Of a stretch of 64,000 bases of DNA, positions 9,106-17,809 are shown one piece after another. Position numbers and translations under genes: made by a program. Under the pieces are notes generated by a model. It was not told the DNA's origin and did not search any database. It saw only the letters and a program-made list of their open reading frames with translations. Source of the stretch: Colwellia sp. Arc7-635 (GTDB lineage: Bacteria; Pseudomonadota; Gammaproteobacteria; Enterobacterales; Alteromonadaceae); assembly GCF_003971255.1 (NCBI RefSeq), contig NZ_CP034660.1, positions 4,464,001 to 4,528,000 of the forward strand. Reading direction: 5' to 3'. The stretch's first letter is position 1. Every line of letters starts with the position of its first letter.

Positions 9106-10473
9106 TTAATTAAATAAAATTGTTTGATCGTCTATGACTTGTCCATTTGGAAAAGAAGGCGCACTAATAGCTGCTAAAGAGTTCTGCAGCATTAGAGCTA
9201 GCTCACCAGTGTCTCCTGAGTAACGAAGACTAGCGACTAGGTAGTTATTTTCTTTGAAAACAGCAACGTCTTTTACTCCACCTATTGTGGAGATAACGGC
9301 ATGTAGTTTTTCAGGTTGTGCTAAGTGGTTTGTACGTATCTTAATTTCTCGCACTAACCCTCCTTGGCTTACAACATTGATAAAAGCTTTATTGAGCGCT
9401 TGTTGCAAATTTTGCAATTGCTGTGGCATTTTAAACGTTACTTGGGTTAAATCGTCTAACACATGTGTTGAATCAGGTAACGCCACCAAACTGGGATCGT
9501 TTCGCCACTGACCATAAAGGTTGCCAGCTAAATCTCGTACCTCAATGGTTAATGACAAACGTTTACTAGACGCTGCTCCTCGTAACTCGTGCTTAGCAAT
9601 TACCTGTAGACTTGCGCCAGCACCTGTTTCAATTCCTTGTTCTGATAACCAAGTTTTCAAGATGGGTTCAAAGTTATCATTCGCGATCACTCTCACTCTT
9701 GGTGAGCCAATCTGTGCAAGAAAATCATTAGATTGTGCGATCAAAGGTGATTTTTCAACGACGACTTGCAAAGTTACTTGTAAGCCACCTTTATCTAACT
9801 TTTTCGAGGCCAACGCTTGCCATGACTTAACAAGCCCTGAACTACGACTAGACATTTGCTGACTAATTAAGTCTCTAACTGCATTTTGTTCGCCATCATC
9901 ACTCAACTGCATTACGGTTAGAGATGACTGCACTGAATTTTGACTGAGATAAATACCTACAACACGAGAAATAGCACGGCGCAATCCATCTTGTTCGGCA
10001 CGTTGGCGAGCAGAATCGCCGGCCTTAGACCAACCTTCACCAACAACGGTGACAGTGACAGTGGAACTATCATCTTGCCATTCAAGGTCATCATCTGCAT
10101 TTGCAAGATCGACACTTTGTTCAACATTAATAGCCACGGTCAAACAAGTATCATTACCCTGCAAATATGGCTGACCAAGATCAAGCCGCATACCGCCACT
10201 ACTTAACCCTTCGAGTATGCTGTCACGTGAACGGCTATAAACCTGATTGAGACCCGATGAAACCGTTTCACTGTTATCACCAAAAGCTAACGTTTTATTG
10301 CCCTGTATAAATCGCGAAAGTTCGGCTGCTGCGGCATTACTTGCTTGTGTTACAGCCCCTTGACCTCGACCATAAGCACATGCAGACGTACTGATATTGC
10401 CATTTTCTAAAACCTTAACTTCGCCATAACTGGCAAAGCTACAGAGTATCGATAGCAGTACTAGTTTTCTCAT
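9106..10473 (-). CDS. FlgT-like periplasmic protein
   Basis: A 455-residue exported protein (signal peptide about 1-17, CSFASYG). Residues about 25-130 form a repeated alpha-beta unit with two cysteines (SACAYGRGQ and NDTCLTVAI). A second unit begins at about 144 (VVGEGWSKAGDSARQRAEQD, then GLRRAISRVVGIYL), very like the N-terminal domain of flagellar assembly protein T. FlgT of Vibrio builds the H ring around the flagellar basal body with FlgO and FlgP. The C-terminal part (about 250-455) does not match FlgT clearly. The start overlaps the upstream CsgG-like gene by 4 bases. No flagellar genes are nearby, so a flagellar role is uncertain. Confidence 0.65.
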   Translation of the reverse strand: MRKLVLLSILCSFASYGEVKVLENGNISTSACAYGRGQGAVTQASNAAAAELSRFIQGNKTLAFGDNSETVSSGLNQVYSRSRDSILEGLSSGGMRLDLGQPYLQGNDTCLTVAINVEQSVDLANADDDLEWQDDSSTVTVTVVGEGWSKAGDSARQRAEQDGLRRAISRVVGIYLSQNSVQSSLTVMQLSDDGEQNAVRDLISQQMSSRSSGLVKSWQALASKKLDKGGLQVTLQVVVEKSPLIAQSNDFLAQIGSPRVRVIANDNFEPILKTWLSEQGIETGAGASLQVIAKHELRGAASSKRLSLTIEVRDLAGNLYGQWRNDPSLVALPDSTHVLDDLTQVTFKMPQQLQNLQQALNKAFINVVSQGGLVREIKIRTNHLAQPEKLHAVISTIGGVKDVAVFKENNYLVASLRYSGDTGELALMLQNSLAAISAPSFPNGQVIDDQTILFN

Positions 10474-11600
10474 GTTTTGTTCTCAAGAAAACTAGCTGGA
10501 GTACCAACAGAGACGGCAAAAATTTTCACGCCATTACTTGGACGGAAAATACCAGATTGAGACTGACGTTTAATTGAATCGGCTAACTTGCTGTCTTTCC
10601 AAGTAACAATTCGTCCGCTCGCACTTTGCTTTGATGGTGTTACCATTGCAACACCAATCGGCTCAACAAAACCAGCTTCGTATTGAAATATAACCATAGT
10701 TTCATCAACTAACACACCTGCATTTTGGCCCCTGTCTAAGCTTAATTGATCACCTTTAATACCAAGTACTTGAGCTGTTGCAGGCATTTCACTAAGCATT
10801 CTTGTTAAAAAAATATCAAAACCACGACTCGCCATATCAGAGATCATTGCTTGCACAACTTGAGGGTCAGAGAAGTTAAAGCCGCGATAATAACGACCAC
10901 TCACGATGACAACATTTAACTCGTCTTGATTTTTAACAACATCAGATGACTTAACTCTAATTTTACCAATATTAGGGTGCGACAATTTTTCTTTTGTAAA
11001 TGGGTCAATCACTGCCGAAGTCATTTCAAGCGTATAATCCATAACACCTGAAGTGCCGGCATAGAAAGTATCAACCGTTTTAGTTGTATCTATTTTTACA
11101 ACATAATCAGGTGCTAAAATCTTTTGATTCGCTACTCGCTTAGCATAAGCTGTTGCACCTTGCTCCGCCAAATACGTTGCTTGTTCTTGTCCGATCACTT
11201 CATCGTCACGAGTGACAATTCTAAAACGACTTAATCCTGCTAATTGATTTTCCAGCATTTGCACTAGCTTTAAATTACTCACCTGTTGTAAATGCTCAAT
11301 ACCTTTACCTTGACCTGCAACATCGTTGTTATCAAAGTAAATCCTTATCGTTGGCTTTTTCAGCGGACAGCCATCATTTTCAGTATTACGATCGAAAGTA
11401 CATCGGTCTAAACCTTGGGTATCAAAATATGCTGGAACAGTAATATCATCATCAGAAAACTCGTAGGCACTTTTAGCAATACTTGCATTAGATGCTTGAT
11501 TTTTTACGGTGACTTTTTTTGTTTGAGTGCTTGGGCCTGTGCTCTGACAACCTGCGATTAAGGCTGCAATTACGGTACTAGTAAGTATTTTTTTTAACAT
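10470..11600 (-). CDS. CsgG/FlgO-like lipoprotein
   Basis: I chose the ATG at 11600, which has AAGGA 11 bases upstream and gives a clean lipoprotein signal peptide (IAALIAGC, Cys18); longer frames to 11681 start inside the upstream gene. The product is 376 residues. The middle carries a CsgG/TolB-N-like pattern: a helix ending in LAGLSRFRIVTRDDEV, then an Ala-rich helix and LAPDYVVKIDTTKTV followed by beta strands (YTLEMTSAVIDPFTKEKL). CsgG forms the curli secretion pore and FlgO is a related outer-membrane ring protein. Here it sits one base after an LPP20-like gene and overlaps a FlgT-like gene by 4 bases, a FlgO-FlgP-FlgT-like combination. The assignment is by pattern, not by strong identity. 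Confidence 0.65.
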   Translation of the reverse strand: MLKKILTSTVIAALIAGCQSTGPSTQTKKVTVKNQASNASIAKSAYEFSDDDITVPAYFDTQGLDRCTFDRNTENDGCPLKKPTIRIYFDNNDVAGQGKGIEHLQQVSNLKLVQMLENQLAGLSRFRIVTRDDEVIGQEQATYLAEQGATAYAKRVANQKILAPDYVVKIDTTKTVDTFYAGTSGVMDYTLEMTSAVIDPFTKEKLSHPNIGKIRVKSSDVVKNQDELNVVIVSGRYYRGFNFSDPQVVQAMISDMASRGFDIFLTRMLSEMPATAQVLGIKGDQLSLDRGQNAGVLVDETMVIFQYEAGFVEPIGVAMVTPSKQSASGRIVTWKDSKLADSIKRQSQSGIFRPSNGVKIFAVSVGTPASFLENKT

Positions 11601-11601
11601 T

Positions 11602-12561
11602 TTATAGATATTCCTTGCGGTTATTTTGACCATCTTTACTAAACAAAATTTGACCTTTGGATACATCAATCGACTTGGCAATAGCAGCTATAGCAAGCTG
11701 CTTAGCTAAAGCAGCGGAAGATGCATGGCGTCGCTCTTTTAGTCTATTGGTAAATAAAACACGATACGGTGGTTCACTTTCAAGTAACTCAAGTGAAAGT
11801 AAAACTTCAACAACGTACTCGTTATCATCTTTAGCTGACTTAGTCTTAATCGATGGCTGTAACCAATAAACTGTGCCCGCACCACCAATTAAATGACGAT
11901 TAATGCTAGCGCTGATCTCGCCAAGATCCTTAGGGGCTTGAACTTCAATAATGGCTCTGTTTTTGAACGTTAACGTTAGTTGCTGCCAGTGTTTAAATTT
12001 CTGCCACAGTCCCGATAGATTTGTCTTGGTATCATTTATTGAACTGAGTAATACCAGATGATTTTCAATACGTGGCTGATGAGCTAATTGTCTTTGCGCC
12101 CAAACACGCTGCTGCCATAAAGGTTGTTGATTTAATTGAATAGAAGTAGATATGTTTTCAAAAAAAGTATTAACGCGTGCGGTTAAATTTTTATAAAACT
12201 GCTGTTTTGGCAACTTAATTAATAGCGCGGTCTGATTATTTTCAAATGCTTTTTCAGCTACTGAAACTAAATTCAGCGGAATAGACTCTGTAGTAAAAAC
12301 AATTTGTTGTGCCAATGTAGCACTACTTTCGTTACCTTGCTTTGTTACAGAAACAATAGATTTTGAGCTAATACTTGCTTGAAGTTGTTGGCTCAAATCA
12401 TCAAAGGCAAACTTTTTTGCCATTACCTCGTCGTCAGCTACGCCTACAGCACAAAAATATTCTGTGCTGCAGTTCGCTTTATAGACCCAACTTGGCCAGG
12501 CAGATGCCTGAGCCGAAATTGAGCATACAATCAGTAGCAGTAATAAATTAACCGCGCGCAT
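11602..12561 (-). CDS. LPP20-like exported protein (N-terminal LPP20 domain)
   Basis: A 319-residue protein with a signal peptide (LLLLLIVCSISAQASA). The mature start WPSWVYKANCSTEYFCAVGV, then KKFAFDDLSQQLQASISSKS, fits the LPP20 domain (PxWV..., yxvGva..., A...A...L...I). The two cysteines in that stretch probably form a disulfide. It has no lipobox, unlike the LPP20-like protein at the operon end. A longer C-terminal region (about 140-319) has strand/helix character but no motif I know. Its ATG overlaps the upstream lipoprotein gene by 14 bases. Confidence 0.65.
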   Translation of the reverse strand: MRAVNLLLLLIVCSISAQASAWPSWVYKANCSTEYFCAVGVADDEVMAKKFAFDDLSQQLQASISSKSIVSVTKQGNESSATLAQQIVFTTESIPLNLVSVAEKAFENNQTALLIKLPKQQFYKNLTARVNTFFENISTSIQLNQQPLWQQRVWAQRQLAHQPRIENHLVLLSSINDTKTNLSGLWQKFKHWQQLTLTFKNRAIIEVQAPKDLGEISASINRHLIGGAGTVYWLQPSIKTKSAKDDNEYVVEVLLSLELLESEPPYRVLFTNRLKERRHASSAALAKQLAIAAIAKSIDVSKGQILFSKDGQNNRKEYL

Positions 12562-13240
12562 CCAACTGCTCTTGTAGATTAATTAGACTTTCAGCAACAT
12601 CTTGATCCGCTTCAATTAAGCCATTAATTTCATTAAGTAATGCTAATTGATCTTTAGCGCGAAGTACCGCTGTGCCAACAGTTAATTCCTCTTCAGCATC
12701 ATCACTTTTAAAGAACCCTGTGGCGACATTAATCGCAGTAGCTTGCGCTACTTGGGTACCGTATTGTGTAACTAAATAACCTAATCGAACGCCTTGTTCA
12801 ATCAGTTCAACAGTCAACTTAGAGTTCTCTTCTGAAATAGTTTCAGTCGCTTTGGTATAAGCTGCTAACTTAGTCGCTATTTTATCATTTTCATTTTTAG
12901 AGCCAAGATCGAAAGCATCGATTTCAACCAATAACTCTTCAGGTGTTTTACCTTCGTTAACAGCTAGAAAACTTGTCACATCACGATGTTGTTTAACTAC
13001 TTCTCGGTATTGCACAGAAACATTTCTTTGCTGCTCAACAAAAGCCGATAAGCCATTCAAAAATTCATCAATACCTGGAGAAACGTTTACAGCTTCATAA
13101 CCAACTGCATCTATTTCAGCAATGATTCGTCCAACTTCAACATCACGATCAACATTGGCTCTTTGTTCATTAGATAAGCTGCTACAACCAGCAATAAGAG
13201 ATAGGGCGATTAAAGCCGCAGAGAGGTTTTTCTTTAACAT
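12548..13240 (-). CDS. Helical lipoprotein, first gene of the envelope operon
   Basis: I start this 230-residue product at 13240, where GGAG lies 6 bases upstream and the signal peptide ends in a lipobox (LSLIAGC, Cys19); the frame runs four codons further up but without a ribosome site. The mature protein is almost all helical and charged, with one hydrophobic helix (RLGYLVTQYGTQVAQATAINVA) at about 155-175. It probably forms a coiled-coil outer-membrane lipoprotein. The family is not recognised. It heads an eight-gene polycistron with 1-38 base overlaps or gaps below 10 bases. Confidence 0.7.
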   Translation of the reverse strand: MLKKNLSAALIALSLIAGCSSLSNEQRANVDRDVEVGRIIAEIDAVGYEAVNVSPGIDEFLNGLSAFVEQQRNVSVQYREVVKQHRDVTSFLAVNEGKTPEELLVEIDAFDLGSKNENDKIATKLAAYTKATETISEENSKLTVELIEQGVRLGYLVTQYGTQVAQATAINVATGFFKSDDAEEELTVGTAVLRAKDQLALLNEINGLIEADQDVAESLINLQEQLDARG

Positions 13241-13649
13241 TTGATACTCCATTAAAATGACTAATTATGACAAGGTGAGCCATTGACAATATCAGTCTTT
13301 GCGCATTCCTTGCGTATTTCGGTAAACATCATACCTAATAATTTGTTTTAATCAATAAATTATCAGAGCAGACTTGATCTCGGACAATATTGAAAAACAA
13401 GCGAAAAAACCAGTTTAACGCAAAATGATAAAAAATTTTTAGTGGGAAGCCGTACTAATAATAGGGGGAATAGCGATATTAGGAGTTAGATACGTAATTG
13501 CATAAATAGCTAAATAAAACTGAATAAAAAATCACTAAATATATTTACATTACCTTAATAAAATATAATTTATTTTTCTCGTTAAGATAAGCAACTAATA
13601 TTTTCAGTGAAACCTGACGAGCCGCTATAGTGATGAAAAAACGAGCGAA
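13241..13649. promoter_or_regulatory. AT-rich intergenic region that must hold the envelope-operon promoter
   Basis: About 400 bases without a gene lie upstream of the eight-gene minus-strand operon and downstream of the 116-residue unknown gene. The stretch is very AT-rich, so I could not pick a single convincing -35/-10 pair or operator. No terminator hairpin with a T run is obvious either, so read-through from 13650-15192 cannot be excluded. Confidence 0.4.
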
Positions 13650-14000
13650 TCACTGCAACTTTATATGATGAGCAAACACTTCTTCCTGCTCAATATGAAC
13701 CCAATAAATGGGCATGCTTAAAGTTACCTTTAATGCTTGCAACATTGCTTGTATTTGCTGCTTTGCTTGCTCTTGTTTATCAGGAATAACCGATAATAAA
13801 ATTTTCATACCTTTTTCTTGTTGCCCTGCTTGATATTGTATTTTTTCATGCTCACCATCTTCCGACCAAATGCCATCAATGGGCTGACAACAAGCGCCAG
13901 CAAATAACTGACCCAATTTAGGACTAAGGCAGTCTAAAACTTTCTGATAAGGGAAGTCAGGCGCTGAAAATATAATAGTTAAGCGTATACGTTTATTCAT
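13650..14000 (-). CDS. Small protein of unknown function
   Basis: A 116-residue soluble protein with no signal peptide. It opens with a basic strand (MNKRIRLTIIFSAPDFPY) and has a Cys pair (GACCQPIDGIW, about 36-37), a Lys/Gln-rich helix (DKQEQAKQQIQAMLQALK) and a C-terminal strand (PIYWVHIEQEEVFAHHIK). The pattern suggests a small ferredoxin-like alpha-beta fold (inference). Its ATG overlaps the stop of the upstream membrane gene by 8 bases, so the two are coupled. I do not recognise the family. Confidence 0.55.
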   Translation of the reverse strand: MNKRIRLTIIFSAPDFPYQKVLDCLSPKLGQLFAGACCQPIDGIWSEDGEHEKIQYQAGQQEKGMKILLSVIPDKQEQAKQQIQAMLQALKVTLSMPIYWVHIEQEEVFAHHIKLQ

Positions 14001-15192
14001 GATTTTTATAAAAATAAAGTGTAATTAAAATAACGAAAATAATAGTAAAGCTAAGAATATTTTCAGTGGCAGCAAGCTCGATGATATCGAGCACGCCGAA
14101 GGTATTATCATGATTAGTATTACTCTCCATACTGATTAAATCAATGACTAAACTGATCAACCCCAACGAACCTAAAAAGGTTAATAACGTTTGTATCACC
14201 TTATTTTGTTGACGAAGCTTGTCTTGTGATAATCGGTCTAATCTGCCTTGGGTTAAACTTGTTAACTTACTGACACGTTCACGCTGCTGATTAAAACCCC
14301 ACGCTTGGCTAAATTGTTGCAGTAACTCTCGACGTTTTCCTTGCACGCCAGCCTCTGCAGCCGACACTTGAATGTTAATATATTCGATGTGATCGTTACG
14401 GTATTGCTGGCTAGCAACAGAAGAACTTAATGAGGTCAGTGTTTTACTGTCGTAGTAATTACAATTAAGCTTTTTCAAATTATCTTTGAGTAAATCTTCA
14501 ATCCGGTCCATTAGAGCCGCATGAAATTGAGACATCACCATAATGCGGTGTACATCTAAGAAGTATTGCGCTTTGGTAAGTAAAGAATTGCCCGAGCCTA
14601 AATGTAAAAATTCAGATTCTGCATCTATATTTTTCAACCAGTCTAGATAATGTTCAGAGGTTAAACTATCGGCTTGAATTGCCATTCTCGCAATCCATAA
14701 AGGCTTTGCATTAGTGAGTTCATCAATATCACTATTAAAAAACTTATAAGCGTTAGGTTGAATCATCGGCGCTTCAGTTTTTAGGGCATAGAGCAATTTT
14801 AAGATGGGTGATAAATATTTTGTCGATAAAGCTTCTACTCGCTTTGAAATCACTAAATCATCGATATTAGTGACATCAGCATCGACGGCTAACCTTAAAT
14901 GTAAGATCGCTAGACAGCTATCATAAACGTACAAACTTGCATGACTGACATCAGGTTCAGTAGTAAAGCCGGCAATATAAAAAATAGCCGCCGGTTGATA
15001 TAAAATCGACAAGTTATCATGATCTAACGAACCATAGCCCATAGGCCAGGCATTAGGTTTTACTTCGAGAGCATCAATTTTAGAAAAATATTTTTTTAAT
15101 AATGAAAAGCGTTGTTCATTGTCAATTATTTGCTCAGACTGCCAATTGATAGGCACATTAATTGGCGCATATATTTCTAAATCAAGTGACAT
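13993..15192 (-). CDS. Unknown protein with a C-terminal coiled coil and two transmembrane helices
   Basis: A 399-residue protein. The first 300 residues are soluble and without a signal peptide, with a mixed alpha-beta N-terminal part (about 1-110) and a long helical part. A charged helix (RERVSKLTSLTQGRLDRLSQ) leads into a membrane hairpin of two hydrophobic segments (about 330-350, LLTFLGSLGLISLVIDLI; about 378-395, SFTIIFVILITLYFY). A soluble cytoplasmic domain plus coiled coil plus C-terminal hairpin resembles the layout of CorA- and RMD1-like proteins, but no CorA GMN motif is present, so I make no family call. It is coupled to the downstream 116-residue gene. Confidence 0.55.
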   Translation of the reverse strand: MSLDLEIYAPINVPINWQSEQIIDNEQRFSLLKKYFSKIDALEVKPNAWPMGYGSLDHDNLSILYQPAAIFYIAGFTTEPDVSHASLYVYDSCLAILHLRLAVDADVTNIDDLVISKRVEALSTKYLSPILKLLYALKTEAPMIQPNAYKFFNSDIDELTNAKPLWIARMAIQADSLTSEHYLDWLKNIDAESEFLHLGSGNSLLTKAQYFLDVHRIMVMSQFHAALMDRIEDLLKDNLKKLNCNYYDSKTLTSLSSSVASQQYRNDHIEYINIQVSAAEAGVQGKRRELLQQFSQAWGFNQQRERVSKLTSLTQGRLDRLSQDKLRQQNKVIQTLLTFLGSLGLISLVIDLISMESNTNHDNTFGVLDIIELAATENILSFTIIFVILITLYFYKNHE

Positions 15193-15691
15193 GTAAAGCC
15201 TATTTTTATTATTGTCGTAAAAGTGTTTGCAGTGAAAACATAAGGAAAAAAATATTCACTAACTTAATATTATCACAAAAAATTTCGATATTTCTCTCGT
15301 CATCATTTTGTTTTGACACTCATTAGCGCCCACCTTTATCTCAGTAATAATATCGAACTTTAATATCCAGTTTAGGAATGGGTTTTATCATTCATCACGT
15401 GATAAATAAATCAGCAAAAATAGCTGAAGCATCCTAAAGTAAATATAAAAATCGGTGTATTATCATTGAACCATCTAGATTACTGCGCTACGTTACAATA
15501 AAAAATAGATAAGGCACTTTTCCAAATTTTCACTATCGCTTGCAAATATATACCAAGCTAACTTTGCATTAGATGTCAAAGCCCAATATTTTTCGCATAG
15601 CCAAATTATCTATGCGTAAATAAATTTATTGGTTATGAGCAAAAAAACAGCGTTAATAACAATATTGACAAGAAATAATACGGATAAATCC
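15193..15691. other. AT-rich intergenic region, no gene found
   Basis: The stretch lies between two divergent genes and must hold both promoters. I see no tRNA, convincing small gene or terminator. A TTG codon at 15629 and an ATG at 15635 are in frame with the downstream cyclase but lack a ribosome site. Confidence 0.5.
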
Positions 15692-16609
15692 ATGAAACAA
15701 CTCACCATTCCATTTGCAGAAATAATTCAGCGTACAAATGTCGCTGTAGGCGTTATGGATAATGAATATATCTATCAATATTGTAATGCCATGATGGCCG
15801 ACATGCTTGGCTTACCTGAAAGTAGCATTGTTGGTTGTCATCAAGATGACATTATGCGTGAAGCGCACGAAAAGTCGGTAGGAGTAAAAATTGATACTCC
15901 AGATATATCAGCATGGCTAGCGTCATTAAGAAAAGTACAAATGGATGTTAGCGAGCGACAATTTGTCACTGACACTATTGACGGACGTTACTTTAAAATG
16001 CATCGCATGACTTTAGCGAGTGGCATACACGTAGTTTTCGGTATGGAAATTACTGAGCTAGAACTGGTGAAGAAAAGCTTAGAAGAGTCAATACTCGCGC
16101 TAAAAATTCAAGCCACAACCGATGAGCTCACACAAATTAATAATCGCCGCGCCTTTATGACGAGTGCAGAAGCAGAATTTACGCGCGCAAAGCGCTACTT
16201 CTCAAAGCTGACATTTATCATGATTGATATTGATCGATTCAAGCTAGTCAATGATAAATACGGCCACCCTGTTGGCGACTGTGTTATTCAACATGTTGCC
16301 AGTTTACTCCGCGAAACTATTCGTGAATGTGATAGTGTTGGTCGACTTGGCGGAGAAGAATTTGCCATATTGTTACCTAATACAGATCTTACGGGTGCCA
16401 ATGTTATTGCTGAACGACTGCGTATTAGAATAGCAGAGTCGTCCATTACCACAGATACAGTAACGGACCTATCAGTGACTTGTTCATTGGGTGTCTCGGA
16501 GTTTTCAGTTAGTGACGAAAAACTTGATAATATGATTGTCAAAGCAGATAACGCGCTTTATAAAGCCAAAGAAGGTGGTCGAAATAGAGTGTGTTTATCC
16601 GCTAGATAA
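15692..16609 (+). CDS. PAS-GGDEF diguanylate cyclase
   Basis: A 305-residue cytosolic enzyme from the ATG at 15692 (GGAT about 7 bases upstream; in-frame TTG/ATG at 15629/15635 are possible alternatives). Residues about 5-120 form a PAS domain (NVAVGVMDNEYIYQYCNAMM). The rest is a GGDEF domain beginning TTDELTQINNRRAF. The catalytic loop reads G220-G-E-E-F224, an active variant. Five residues upstream lies R-E-C-D, the RxxD inhibitory site, so product inhibition is likely. It makes c-di-GMP from two GTP. The gene is alone; what the PAS domain senses is unknown. Confidence 0.92.
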   Translation: MKQLTIPFAEIIQRTNVAVGVMDNEYIYQYCNAMMADMLGLPESSIVGCHQDDIMREAHEKSVGVKIDTPDISAWLASLRKVQMDVSERQFVTDTIDGRYFKMHRMTLASGIHVVFGMEITELELVKKSLEESILALKIQATTDELTQINNRRAFMTSAEAEFTRAKRYFSKLTFIMIDIDRFKLVNDKYGHPVGDCVIQHVASLLRETIRECDSVGRLGGEEFAILLPNTDLTGANVIAERLRIRIAESSITTDTVTDLSVTCSLGVSEFSVSDEKLDNMIVKADNALYKAKEGGRNRVCLSAR

Positions 16610-16703
16610 TATCATTAACTGACTATCATGACTGTACTTGCTCCCAATAAGGCACGTTACCAAAATAATCTGCCAAAACCAGAAGTTAAAGCTAGGTAAA
16701 AAG

Positions 16704-17243
16704 CTAAATAAATAAAATCTTTATACCGATTAAAATCAAGGTCACGCCTCCCAAAAACTCAGCTTTACTTTCTAGCCAAGTGCCACTTCTAGTACCAATT
16801 AGAACCCCTAACCAGCTAAATAAGAAGGTAACAACGCCAATAATCAAGCAAGCAATGAAAGGGTTGACCGCTAAAATTGTAAAAGTAAAGCCTGCTGCCA
16901 TGGCATCAATACTGGTCGCTATGGCCAGCATTAACATAACTCGATGCGTGACTTTAACAATATCTTCTTCTATACCCTCAGCAAACGATTCATAAATCAT
17001 TTTAATGCCAATAAGTAGCAACAATAAAAACGCAATCCATGAGGCATAGGACTCAACCCAACCTAAAACACCTCTACCCCCAAGATAGCCAATTAACGGC
17101 ATTAGGCCTTGAAATAGCCCAAAGTACACAGCTGACATTAGTGCTAATGAAAGAGTGCTATGCTTGTGCTTTGCACCTAAACCAACTGATACAGCAAAAG
17201 CATCCATACTTAATGCCACAGCTAAAATTAATAATTCTATCAT
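16704..17243 (-). CDS. mntP: Manganese efflux pump MntP
   Basis: A 179-residue inner-membrane protein with six hydrophobic helices. It contains both family hallmark repeats, SMDAFAVS (about 13) and SIDAMAAG (about 110), whose Asp residues are needed for Mn export in E. coli MntP, and G-rich GxKxxyE motifs ([12 protein letters not shown]). I chose ATG 17243 (GTGAG 8 bases upstream); a GTG four codons earlier is possible. The family exports Mn2+ to prevent toxicity. I looked for the Mn-sensing yybP-ykoY riboswitch upstream and could not recognise it. Confidence 0.93.
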   Translation of the reverse strand: MIELLILAVALSMDAFAVSVGLGAKHKHSTLSLALMSAVYFGLFQGLMPLIGYLGGRGVLGWVESYASWIAFLLLLLIGIKMIYESFAEGIEEDIVKVTHRVMLMLAIATSIDAMAAGFTFTILAVNPFIACLIIGVVTFLFSWLGVLIGTRSGTWLESKAEFLGGVTLILIGIKILFI

Positions 17244-17716
17244 CACATAACTCACTTACTAAAAAATACCACATAGAATAAGGTCTGCTCTAAAACATAA
17301 AGCACTGGTGATTTTTCCAATATTTATTCACTAGCCTATTCCACTAACTAAGCAGAAAATAAGGTGGGCTAGAATAAAGGCAAGTAGCTACTTTTTGGTA
17401 GTACTTTTTGTTTAATCTCCTACTTTTTTTATTCTAAGCAATACAGCTATTCCTTCACGATAGTATTTTCGCCATTGAGACAGCTTATATACCGGGAGCT
17501 CTAGCAACAGCTTTTATTGTGTTCCCGACAGTCAAACTGAGTTGAAAGGTATTGACTAGGTATGATTATTCTATGGCTATGATGGGGAATAAGGTAAGAG
17601 GTAAGAGCTAAAATGAAATGTTCGGGGCTGTAATCTGCAGGTGAATAAAGCGAAATACCGCCTCAAAAATCAGTGCCTTGCATAACGTCAAAGCTTTATA
17701 TTTAGCTTTTTAACAT
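17244..17716. other. Intergenic region upstream of mntP, no gene found
   Basis: About 470 bases lie between mntP and the terminator of the next minus-strand gene. It must contain the mntP promoter and possibly a leader. On the minus strand the stretch near 17480-17550 has G/C-rich segments that could fold, but I could not fit them to a known riboswitch. No coding frame is convincing. Confidence 0.4.
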
Positions 17717-17748
17717 AAAAAAACCGCGGTAAAAACCACGGTTTTTTT
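17717..17748. terminator. Intrinsic terminator downstream of the chemoreceptor gene
   Basis: AAAAAAACCGCGG (17717-17729) pairs with the segment 17736-17748 with one C/A mismatch around a 6-base loop. Seven T or A residues flank the stem on both sides, so it can work in both directions. It lies 60 bases past the stop of the minus-strand receptor. Confidence 0.85.
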
Positions 17749-17809
17749 AATAGAACATGACTATTTTCAAACGTATTATTGCTCAATATAGTGCATTTAT
17801 TTACAGTTA

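Noticed and set aside
15540-15600. A third TATACC repeat copy near 15550
   Set aside because: It shares only the first six bases and has no inverted partner at the right distance.
17260-17560. yybP-ykoY manganese riboswitch upstream of mntP
   Set aside because: I looked for its conserved loops on the minus strand and could not match them; a covariance-model search would decide.
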